From Pachyseris speciosa (Eukaryota > Cnidaria > Anthozoa > Scleractinia > Pachyseridae): a stretch of 64,000 bases of DNA. The position numbers and the translations under genes were made by a program. Each line of letters opens with the position of its first letter. Position 1 is the first letter of the stretch. The stretch is from NCBI GenBank assembly GCA_016490735.1, contig JAEMWC010000128.1, forward strand, positions 214,501 through 278,500. Reading direction: 5' to 3'. The notes under the pieces were generated by a model. The model ran no database searches, was not told the DNA's origin, and was given only the letters and a program-made list of their open reading frames with translations. Positions 1 through 8,372 of this stretch are shown here, one piece after another.

Positions 1-230
1 CACCTAGTTAAGAAAATAGATAGGTTATCAACCGGCTGCTGCATACTGATTACAAATTGCGCAATTTACATGATTATGATCCATTCAAAGTGCTCTTTAG
101 TTTCACTTCCTAATAAGAAAACGAACTCAAATTAATCAACATCAATTACATACCCTCCACATTTAAACGATAAATGAAAAAAAACTTAAGCGCGCGAAAT
201 CGTGCATGATTTATCTACAACTTCGCCTAA
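1..230. repeat. dispersed repeat, copy 1 of 3
   Basis: This stretch shares recognisable blocks (a CTGCTGCATACTGATTACAAA-like segment, then ATGATCCATTC and CTCCT/CTCAC-rich blocks in the same order) with 34126-34340 and 49795-49965. The copies are diverged. No reading frame is conserved between them, so this is an old interspersed repeat of unknown class rather than a gene. Confidence 0.5.
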
Positions 231-283
231 TTTAAATGAATGTGATTAAATGAAGATCATATATTCAACTGCAGATTACAGAA

Positions 284-474
284 TGAAGATATGAATGATC
301 GTCGCTAGTGTTATGAGCGCTACTAAAGCGGAAGGATCTTTATATATTCACATTCATTTATTTCATCACTCGCGGGTTTATTACAAATCAACAAAAGCCC
401 GATTCTCTTTTCAGGCCTTACTTTTGTTATTGCTTTGATAACGCTCATAACCGCGATGATGATTCATATCTTCA
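284..474. repeat. small foldback repeat
   Basis: Inverted arms at 284-328 and 433-474 (TGAAGATATGAATGATC against GATGATTCATATCTTCA, then GTTATGAGCG against CGCTCATAAC) flank about 105 nt. No coding potential is seen. The arm sequence resembles short non-autonomous repeats that are common in cnidarian genomes. Confidence 0.5.
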
Positions 475-490
475 TATATTCAAATTCATT

Positions 491-1488
491 AATTTATTGT
501 CCTTTTTAAGTCGTGAATGCGCGCAAGAGCAATGACTGATTTATATCTGTCTGCTGGAAAAATGGGGGTAAATTACCGTGCGTTATCTATAGTAGACGGA
601 TTCGTTGTATTCCAAGCAGTTTTAGCCGCGAAATTTGCGAAAAACGTGCTCAATTCTAATCAATAAATTTTGTCTCGAAGTGACTCGAAATTAGCTTGCT
701 TTGCCTTCGCGTAGATTTACTGGAGGCGAAAACTGAACGCGTTTGTTTTTCAGGCATATACAAAAGGCTTATCTGGATAGATTTTTCATTTAGAAAAGAT
801 TATTGTTTGTGAAACTACACAGACTGTTCATATTTTTCATAAGACACGCACACACGCACACACACACACAAGGAAGGACGGAAAAATATAGCGCCATACA
901 AATTTTACCAAGGCAACTGTGTCGGTTCGCTTCATACTAGCTACACCCAGGATGTGTTATGTTTCTGTTTCAGAGAGCAAAATGATATAATATTTATGAC
1001 ATTTTCGGCATTTTTAGAAAAGTTTTTGGCGGCATCCAAATTTCTAAGAGTTCAGTTGCTTTTCTACTTCAATAACACGACTAACAACAACAACAACAGC
1101 CAACATCTTTATTAATTTAATACTAAAATCACAAAATGCTTGAGCCCGCTGGTAGCTTAGTACTGTGTAGCTTTTCGAGGCGGGCTCAAGAGAAAAAAGA
1201 GAAAACGAATAAATAAATACAAAAGTTTTAGTCTTAAACATCTAGACGCACTCTGGTGCGTCTCTCGATCATTAATAGAGCCGTCGATTACACAAAAACA
1301 TCGGTGTGTGTATTTAGTTGCCAAGGAAGCCTTACTTTACTTAAAAAAATGCAGCTGATCAATTACACAAATGACGTTTGATCAATACTGATCCAAAAAT
1401 GTCTAATTTCGCCATCGGTATGACCCTTCTAATTCACAAAATTTGAATAACGTTACCGATCACATGGAAACACAATACGTCAAAACGC

Positions 1489-1523
<35 letters not shown>

Positions 1524-3690
1524 CAAAAAAAGTTAAAGTTAGAAACTGCGTTTTAAGCCAAACAATTTCAAGTTGCTTTCTGAAGTTTAGGGATCAAAAG
1601 AAAATCAAACTACCGTAAAATCAATCGTTCTAAAAAGTCCGTCTGACAATTCGTTCGACTCACTGCCGTTTTATTGCAGCACGTGTTGTTTGCTAGTGTG
1701 GAGGCTATCTATTAAACGGCCAGAAATGAAAAGAGACTCCGAGGGAAAAATGAAAATTAAGCGAACAAAATTTGCAAATAAACCTTTGTATAGAACACTT
1801 GTAGGTGCATGATGGAAGAAGTAATTTGATTGACAATGTTATGGTGAATAAAAACGTTCTCTGTTATGAATAGGAAATGAAAGATCCGCGCAAAGGTTCA
1901 CAACATTGTTGCGCCCAACATTTTGTATGCATTTGAACACCGTGTTGGAGTTTCAAATGCAAACAACATCCAACACCGTATTCAAACGCTTCCACATGTT
2001 TGAAGTTGCTGGCGAACAATGTTGCGCGCGTTTGCCTTTAGGCCCGTTTCGCAGGCCGTTCCACTCGTGTGCCGCATCTACTTGATGAATTACTGAACTG
2101 CGCAAAAAGAGAGGCCTCTCAATTCGGTGCGGCAAAAAGCGATAAGCTAGGCAGGGCTTGTCGAATATAATGCGACACTGGAGTGGCGTCTGATTTTCTC
2201 ATGCTCCCAACAGACACAATCTTCCTTATCGTAACTAGATTGTTAGTTCAGTTGTACTATTGTTGCTATCAGCCAATTTTTTGCGCAAAAGCTCTTTACT
2301 TGTATTCTGCAAGGGTGGGTCATTAAGGCTAAGCAGAAGTACGCCGTCTGAATTAGTCGTCTCTCCGAAGTCTCTCTGGAATCGATTTCCAGGTATTAGG
2401 TTCGGTACATGAATTGAGTAGCGTCAAGAACGGACCTGGATCAGCTCTACTTAGGTAGGTACAGAATATCCAATACCGTCATTGAAAATATATATCATAA
2501 AAAGAATAATGATTTTAACATCATAAAAATAATAATTTTAACATCAGCATAAACAATAATAATCACGGTTTTATCTACAGACCTTCCCAGCTGGGTATGA
2601 CCTTACAAAGAAAAGCAAAAAAAATAACTGTATGGGAGAATTAGTTTTAAAAATGAATAGAGTATAATAAATGTGTTATTGTGATTATACCTCTGCAAAA
2701 CTGTTGCCTGGCCACTGGACTTGAGGGTCTCACCATCAAAAATCGCGAGAGCGTAGTAAATAAACAAACTCGAAGCTATCGGTGCGTTAGTCAGAACAAG
2801 TTGCCTATAAGCTGTTTAAAGTTCATAAGAGATATTGTGGACAATACTCATCAATAAGTATTTGCATAACTCGGATTAGAATTGGCTATGTAACAGCGTT
2901 CCAATTTTTGATTGGCGCATTTAAAGAAAGCTGTCGAGGTTGCAAACCAGTGAGCCAGAATGAACCATTTCTACGCACTTGTAAATGAATCTGTGACCTG
3001 GCTCTGCTACAACAATTTGACGGCAGAAAGTGAGTTAGTTTCTGTTGACTTATATTGTTGACTCGGCCTGATCAGCATATATATAAAGAAACCCCGAGTT
3101 ACTCGTCTACTGAATTGTTACATAGAGAGATAAACCTGACCGGCTTTACGACAGCGAGACTGCAAGCCTCAGATTTTCGTTTACAACTGGGGTTTGTCAA
3201 AGCACGAACAAGGATATAAAGTGGTTCAAAATAGTTAATGCATTCGTGAGTAACACGAAACTGTTCATCGTCAGGTACGAATCGCAAACCACAAGACACC
3301 TTAACCCTAATAACCTGTCTATTTATGCATGCTGTAAATGTAGAAAAAGAGGGATGAATTAAAAAAAAAGTCCGCAAGGAAAATCGAATACAGTTTTTCT
3401 TCTAACAAACATGGACCTTAACTCGAGAGATTGTCTTCAGTTGCAGAATATCTGAGTACGCCTACCTGAAGAATGCTAGCAGAAGAATGGAAGGAAAATT
3501 TTTAATGGCAATTTAAAATTGGTGTTATCACGAATCTTGAAAAGGCCTTGGTTGTGAATTTGCGTTGTAAAGAGGAAGGTTTATGAGTCGGGGAGTATAC
3601 GGGAACGTATACGAGTATAAGGGAACAGGGCGTTCTCAGTTGCTGGCCCCAGGCACTGGAATGTATGTCTCTTCTTTACGTAGTTCAAAA
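491..3690. other. no gene seen
   Basis: Both strands are closed by frequent stops and I find no paired splice sites with coding-like sequence. Simple sequence includes a CA-rich run (845-870) and a T-run (1492-1523). Around 1895-2065 the motif CAACATTGTTGCGC recurs in both orientations, which suggests an old palindromic element. Confidence 0.6.
1492..1523. repeat. poly-T tract (32 nt)
   Basis: An uninterrupted run of T. It may be the reverse-strand A-tail of a decayed retroelement, but nothing recognisable adjoins it. Confidence 0.8.
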
Positions 3691-3768
3691 CATTAATGCC
3701 TATAATGGGGTGTTATACCTGGATGTTAAATAAGAAATGGTTTCATGAAGAAATTAAAAAGGAAAACA

Positions 3769-5164
3769 AGAAATTCTGCGAGAATTAGAAGCGGCCTTTT
3801 TGACCATCCCAGCCGGATTAATGCACAGGATAAGTTCAAGTTGATCGTAATTCAATTTTTGTCACCTATTCGTCACTCCCAATGATAAAGGATTTAAAAT
3901 TCGTCCTTGCGTTAAGAGAAGGTTTTGGTGGCCAAGTGGGTTAATTAGGGCGCTATTTTCACATTATAATGACAGCTTAGGGTCGGTGGTTCAATCCTCT
4001 ACAAAGTGAATTTTTTTTTCTTTGATCTCTTTTTTTTTTCTATTCCTTTTCACTTTTTTTTCTTTTTTCTTTTGTCAACGCTTAAGCTGTAAACCTATTT
4101 TGCAATTTAACACGGAAAAGTACTCAACCGATTCTATGGATATTCGCTACGCGAGAAACCAAGGCCAGCTGAAGCTTCACAAAACACTGGCACTTCGATT
4201 TGTTTGACAATTTCAAAGAAAGCGAACAATTTGGTATAAATCTGCGACCTCGATCCGCTGACCAGTTTCTCGACGATAACCGATATCTCAATACTACTCA
4301 GGTATGTTCAAACAACGCCACGCAAAAGAGCTGTGTTGGTTGATTTAACCTCCGGTAGTACTTCCGATATTGCACCATCACTAATTCGGTCAATATTTGT
4401 TTATCTTCAAAACCGGGTCAAAAGGAACGCTCAAATAAATTCATTTCCTATAATTCTGACTAAACATTTCTTTTTGAAAGGATTTCGCCATTTCCGACTC
4501 TGCCCCTGTATTTTATGGCCACCAAAATCTACAAGTTCAGTTTAAAAACATTTACGGTCTTCCGAATAGCTTTAGTTAAGTCATCGGTGTTGTGAAATAC
4601 TGCTCAAAATAAACGCTTTCAAATAAAGTCCTTTCCTACTGGATGTACATTGGAGTAATTCAATTCTGACAAAACATTTCTTTCCTCTGTAACCCTTGAG
4701 CATTGAAAGGCTTTTAAAGAGACGATGCGTGACCGACCTAATGACTTTATTTACTACAAAATTCTCTAGTAACCGCAAGAGATGTCGCATTAGCGCAATC
4801 GGAAAAGGGACCGACGTTGGGATCTGAAGGGCGCGAGTTCAAGTCCGGGCACCGCTAATACAAACTTGTTCTTGACTTATGTCATTGTTTCTTCCTCTGG
4901 CCGAGAGGGGCACGGGCCTCTCGGCGGACACCACGACGAAAAATAACCACAAAACAAGAAATTCTGCGAGAATTAGAAGCGGCCTTTTTGACCATCCGAG
5001 CCGGATTAATGCACAGGATAATTTCAAGTTGATCGTAATTCAATTTTTGTCACCTTTCAGTTGGCATGACAGTCAATTCGTCACTCCGAATGATGAAGTA
5101 TTTAAAATTTGACCGTGCGTTTAAGGAAGACTTTGGTGGCCTGGTGGGATAGCACGCTCTTTTC
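3769..5164. repeat. duplicated repeat block in left flank
   Basis: A segment at about 3769-3895 (containing GCGGCCTTTTTGACCATCC and GATCGTAATTCAATTTTTGTC) recurs almost unchanged at about 4956-5100, and a diverged inverted copy lies at about 43258-43350. Both flank copies are followed by a tRNA-like stretch (about 3927-4005 and 5140-5205). It is an interspersed, locally amplified repeat with no gene. Confidence 0.6.
4574..4860 (+). repeat. tandem duplicate, copy 1 (uninterrupted site)
   Basis: Copy 1 of a direct duplication of about 280 bp; copy 2 is 5208-5481. It ends in a tRNA-like module (about 4786-4855) with an A-box-like TAGCGCAATCGG and a B-box-like GAGTTCAAGTC. It continues without a break through CAAGTC (4840-4845), so it serves as an empty-site reference for the Polinton insertion in copy 2. 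The sequence after the B-box (CCGGGCACCGC, then CTTATGTCATTGT at about 4876) matches what lies beyond the element at 24706 onward. Confidence 0.75.
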
Positions 5165-5207
5165 GCATTGTAATGACAACTTAGGGTCGATGGTTCCAGC
5201 CTCCGCT

Positions 5208-5481
5208 TTCGTTAAGTCATCTGTGTTGTGAAATGCTACTCAAAATAAACGCTTCCAAATAAATTCCTTTCCTACTGGATGTACATTGGAGTAATTCTAT
5301 TCTGACAAAACATTTCTTTCCTCTGTAACCCTTGAGCATTGAAAGGCTTTTAAAGGGACGATGCGTGACCGACCTAATGACTTTATTTACTACAAAATTC
5401 TTTAATAACCGCAAGAAATGTCTCCTTAGCGCAATCGGATAAGGGACCGAGATTGGGATCCGAAGGTCGCGAGTTCAAGTC
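5208..5481 (+). repeat. tandem duplicate, copy 2 (interrupted by Polinton)
   Basis: Nearly identical to 4574-4845, but it stops at the B-box of the tRNA-like module where the Polinton begins. Its missing 3' part resumes at 24706 after the element. Confidence 0.75.
5476..5481. other. target site duplication, left (CAAGTC)
   Basis: CAAGTC directly precedes the element and is repeated directly after it at 24706-24711. Six base pairs is the length expected for Maverick/Polinton integration. Confidence 0.9.
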
Positions 5482-5544
5482 AGTAGTATAGTGTTTGGGG
5501 GTACGAAATCAATTGATTTCGTTTTCCCCAAACACTATACTACT
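5482..5544. repeat. left terminal 63-nt palindrome
   Basis: Outer arms AGTAGTATAGTGTTTGGGG and CCCCAAACACTATACTACT are perfect complements (19 bp). They surround a second perfect 20-nt palindrome centred on CAATTG, with a 2-3 nt mismatch between. A single strand would fold into a long hairpin. Confidence 0.9.
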
Positions 5545-5564
5545 GCCGTCTGGTCTCGTATTCT

Positions 5565-5689
5565 GGAATATATAGTTATTTAATTTGATGGAATATATAG
5601 TTATTTAATTTGATGGAATATATAGTTATTTAATTTGATGGAATATATAGTTATTTAATTTGATGGAATCTATAGTTGTTCAATCTGAT
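5565..5689. repeat. 25-nt tandem repeats in left TIR
   Basis: Four identical units starting GGAATATATAGTTATTTAA are followed by one diverged unit (GGAATCTATAGTTGTTCAA). There are no spacers of constant size between them, so it is not a CRISPR array. The right TIR has three identical units plus one diverged unit. Confidence 0.9.
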
Positions 5690-5878
5690 GGAACCAAGGT
5701 CAGCACACTTCAATCTGATGGAATCTATAGTTTATTAAAATGCGTGACTTTCTCGGAAAAATCACCAAGCGTGACATTCTCGGAAAAACAGGAAATGAGT
5801 CATCGCCTATAGCTATTATTTCTCACGTGGAACCATCCGATGGTTACATAAAAATAAAATATCACATAATATTATAGA

Positions 5879-6442
5879 ATGAGTTGTAATTCAGTAATTC
5901 ACAATGAATTGAAAAATATGGGAGAATTGTCATGTTATTTTTGTGATCAGCTATTGGTCAAAGTTGTTAAAAGTGTGAAAGCACCTTGCTGTGATAATCA
6001 GAAAATGTTTAACGATGATGGTGAAAATGTTTGTCTAAATTGTGGTTCAGTTCATGGTTATGATTATTGTAAAGAGTACGTTGACTTTCATAATAATATG
6101 TATAAAATAAAGCGAAAATCTGTATATCATCGGAAGTATCATATTGAAAATGTGATAAATGGTATATGTCGTAAGAATGGACTTCAAATTTCTGTAAAAG
6201 ATAAAGGCAAAATATTGAAAATATTCCAAGAGATAGACACTGTCCTTCCTTTGGTGAATAAGAATCGTAAAAGGATGATAAGTACGAAATTTATGCTTAA
6301 GCAAATATTTTTAATGCTTGATCTTCCATTTGATAAAATAATAGTTACTAGATCAAAAAAGACGCTTGGATTTTATGATCGATATTGGGTTGAGATTCTA
6401 TTGTTGAGATTTGATAAGATTATTCGTATTATCAAGCAGTGA
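5879..6442 (+). CDS. VLTF3-like late transcription factor (zinc ribbon)
   Basis: A 187-aa protein with an ATG start. It carries a TFIIB-type zinc ribbon: Cys37-Cys38, then Cys52-x2-Cys55 with nearby His59 and Cys64. A basic region follows (about 79-90) and then a helical domain of the kind found in poxvirus VLTF3-like proteins of Polintons and large DNA viruses. The family is thought to direct late gene transcription; the assignment rests on this layout and on genomic context. It is the only rightward gene in the left third and lies just inside the TIR. Its 3' end overlaps the convergent membrane-protein gene by 11 nt. No TCTAA late motif precedes it, which fits an earlier expression class. 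Confidence 0.7.
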   Translation: MSCNSVIHNELKNMGELSCYFCDQLLVKVVKSVKAPCCDNQKMFNDDGENVCLNCGSVHGYDYCKEYVDFHNNMYKIKRKSVYHRKYHIENVINGICRKNGLQISVKDKGKILKIFQEIDTVLPLVNKNRKRMISTKFMLKQIFLMLDLPFDKIIVTRSKKTLGFYDRYWVEILLLRFDKIIRIIKQ

Positions 6443-6917
6443 ATTTTTCATCATATTTCAGTAGGTACTTATCAATAATTGGACTATTGTCAGTCACATA
6501 ATCATCGATATTCTTCATTGAGATTTGTATACTTGAAGCATCAAAATCACCACTTCTCAACTTGTCTTTTATTGAATTGAGTAGATGTTGATAGCTTTGA
6601 TAAGCATATGTGCAATTTTGGATTTTCAAATCTAGGTTTTTATGCTTCATCCACCCTTGTATCAAAAGTGCTGCTGTACTGATGGCTACCAAACTAACAC
6701 CACCTGTTGCCACACTTGTGGCGAGACCCCCAGTTGCAAAGATGATGGACAAGGAATTCCCCAGTAATTTCCATTTTTTGAACCGTTTGACCGCCTGTTT
6801 ATGAGCCCAACACTTTCTGTGATATGTTCGGTAATAGGATTTCAATTCATTTACCTGATCTTCTGTTAATTCACCTGAAATATGGTTCCAGTTGAATATG
6901 CTCTTTCTGTCTTTCAT
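6432..6917 (-). CDS. SLATT-like two-helix membrane protein
   Basis: A 161-aa protein. A basic, tyrosine-rich N-terminal helix (about 20-50) leads into two adjacent hydrophobic helices (about 51-70 and 73-90) joined by a Gly/Thr turn. A soluble helix with the pattern YAYQSYQHLLNSI (about 104-116) and an acidic C-terminus follow. This helix-2TM-helix plan is that of SLATT-domain proteins, which act as pore-forming effectors in prokaryotic nucleotide-signalling defence systems. The resemblance is by pattern only and no catalytic residue could confirm it. In a virus-like element it might alter host membranes or aid egress or entry. It is the last gene of the leftward block and converges on the VLTF3-like gene. 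Confidence 0.55.
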   Translation of the reverse strand: MKDRKSIFNWNHISGELTEDQVNELKSYYRTYHRKCWAHKQAVKRFKKWKLLGNSLSIIFATGGLATSVATGGVSLVAISTAALLIQGWMKHKNLDLKIQNCTYAYQSYQHLLNSIKDKLRSGDFDASSIQISMKNIDDYVTDNSPIIDKYLLKYDEKFTA

Positions 6918-6926
6918 ACAATATGC

Positions 6927-7346
6927 TTATATAACGATTCTGTTCAACACGCAGTACCACAAACCAGACAATTGTCCACTTAGAGGTGACAATTTGTTAA
7001 ATTTCGTTGTCATGAAACGGGGGAAAGCATAAGAATATCCTCTGTCAAGTGAATGTTTGACGTAGAATCGACCGAAAGCATCATGTAATATTGCATGTGT
7101 TTGCAACACATTAATCCATCCAAGAGTATGCTCCAGCAAATGTGTCAGGCAACCATCACCATATCCAATTAATCCAATGTCTTCATGCTCCAAAAGGATA
7201 TCTCTCACCTCAACATACTTGTTAAAATGTTTGTGATATAGAAACTGATAAACCAAAGCTGATTTCAAAATCCTCTTGTCAACACCAGGGTTTTTCCGTT
7301 CGGCATCCCGAGTAAACCATCTCACATATCTAATTATTTTGTTCAT
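6927..7346 (-). CDS. unknown 139-aa protein
   Basis: Not recognised. It starts with ATG, and its first 17 nt overlap the end of the upstream fibre-like gene, so the two are probably expressed together. The sequence is mixed alpha/beta-looking. It has a basic N-terminus (KIIRYVRWFTRDAERK), several His residues (about 54, 68, 73 and later) and a central LLEHTLGWINVLQTHAILHDAFG segment that could form a helical bundle or a metal site. It has no signal peptide or clear transmembrane segment. Its position between the fibre and membrane-protein genes suggests a virion or host-interaction role, but no function should be inferred. Confidence 0.7.
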   Translation of the reverse strand: MNKIIRYVRWFTRDAERKNPGVDKRILKSALVYQFLYHKHFNKYVEVRDILLEHEDIGLIGYGDGCLTHLLEHTLGWINVLQTHAILHDAFGRFYVKHSLDRGYSYAFPRFMTTKFNKLSPLSGQLSGLWYCVLNRIVI

Positions 7347-8355
7347 TTATATTATATCGTTGGATTAAAATTTGATGATGATCTGAAATTGTTTTTTCGT
7401 CTAATATAGAATCCAAGTACACACAGAAAAAAATGACACTACCGTCAAGAGGTGCGATAGAGCTAGGATCCAAATCACCAAAAGTCATTTGCTGACTACC
7501 ACTTCTATTGGCAGCTGTAAAACTTCCAATATGTTTTTTATTCCAATAGATTTTACTTGTGTTTGTTTTTGGAGAAGATAAATTATCCCAGTGAACAGAC
7601 AAGCAGTGCCAAACATTTATTTGACCCAAATCATTTACTGAATAATCTGCTATTTTTCTGAAACTTTGTATAGATGCTGCTGAACCAAAATATACACAAT
7701 TTGATTGATCAACACCACTTATAGCTAAATTTGAACCATTGTAATAGCTGACAAACTTATCATAACCTCCATTATCATGACCAAAAAGCCCATTTTTCCA
7801 TGGATTGCCACCTGTATTTGAATTTAATTTATAAACAATGAAGACATTAACAACATCATTATTTAAATTGATTTGACTTATCATTCTCTGTGATCCATCA
7901 AACTTCAAAAAATAACGTCCATTATGTTTCTCAGCCTTGGTACAAACAGTGGGTCTTATGTTTAAAGTTGATTGTGTTGCATTATTTTCTTCATTCGAGA
8001 GATCGTACAATGTTTCAACTTTTCTGTCTGCATTCATGTCTAAAAAATTATTATTCGCTCTGTCGATTTGATAAGTACATTTAGAGTATAATCTGATGAA
8101 TTCAGAAACCCATAAATCCAAAAAACTATCTCTGACAATATCTGAAACTTGTGATTTGATTACAACATGATCAGAATCATTGCCTGCTTTTACATTAGTC
8201 AAATGTTTGTTTCCAAGATCATAGTGACCATCTTGTGTTAATGTAAAACCAATTCCTTTGTCACCTTTAGGACCAATTGCACCAGTATCACCTTTTGGGC
8301 CTCTTTCACCAGTTCTTGTATTATCTTGATTTTGTGGAGAATTGAAAACTCCCAT
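7330..8355 (-). CDS. collagen-like fibre protein with lectin-like head
   Basis: A 341-aa protein with an ATG start. The first residues MGVFNSP are shared with the start of the larger fibre gene at 11951. They are followed by a short Gly-X-Y collagen-like stretch (about 17-36, GERGPKGDTGAIGPKGDKG). A shaft-like segment (LTQDGHYDLGNKHLTNV) follows. The C-terminal 200 residues look like a concanavalin/LamG-type beta-sandwich (YFLKFDGS, then a hydrophobic VNVFIVYKL strand, GLFGHD). This architecture suggests a trimeric receptor-binding fibre. A TTAGA (TCTAA on the coding strand) lies 12 nt before the start. It seems to be a shorter paralogue of the neighbouring fibre, with the shaft mostly replaced by the lectin-like head. 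Confidence 0.75.
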   Translation of the reverse strand: MGVFNSPQNQDNTRTGERGPKGDTGAIGPKGDKGIGFTLTQDGHYDLGNKHLTNVKAGNDSDHVVIKSQVSDIVRDSFLDLWVSEFIRLYSKCTYQIDRANNNFLDMNADRKVETLYDLSNEENNATQSTLNIRPTVCTKAEKHNGRYFLKFDGSQRMISQINLNNDVVNVFIVYKLNSNTGGNPWKNGLFGHDNGGYDKFVSYYNGSNLAISGVDQSNCVYFGSAASIQSFRKIADYSVNDLGQINVWHCLSVHWDNLSSPKTNTSKIYWNKKHIGSFTAANRSGSQQMTFGDLDPSSIAPLDGSVIFFCVYLDSILDEKTISDHHQILIQRYNINEQNN

Positions 8356-8367
8356 TATAATATTAAT

Positions 8368-8372
8368 TTAGA
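8368..8372 (-). promoter_or_regulatory. late-type TCTAA motif before short fibre gene
   Basis: TCTAA on the minus strand, 12 nt from the ATG at 8355, with an AT-only spacer. It directly abuts the stop codon of the upstream fibre gene. Confidence 0.6.

Larger units (their letters stand above)
5482..5786. repeat. left terminal inverted repeat
   Basis: Matches the reverse complement of 24451-24705. Order from the tip: a 63-nt palindrome, a TCTGGTCTCGTATTCT block, tandem 25-nt units, then two GCGTGAC(A)TTCTCGGAAAA motifs. The left copy is longer because it has more 25-nt units and an extra degenerate block near 5690-5735. Confidence 0.9.

Noticed and set aside
5565..5689. Tandem 25-nt units resembling a CRISPR array
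   Set aside because: Units are contiguous with no spacers, lie inside a TIR, and are mirrored at the other end; a eukaryotic context also excludes CRISPR.
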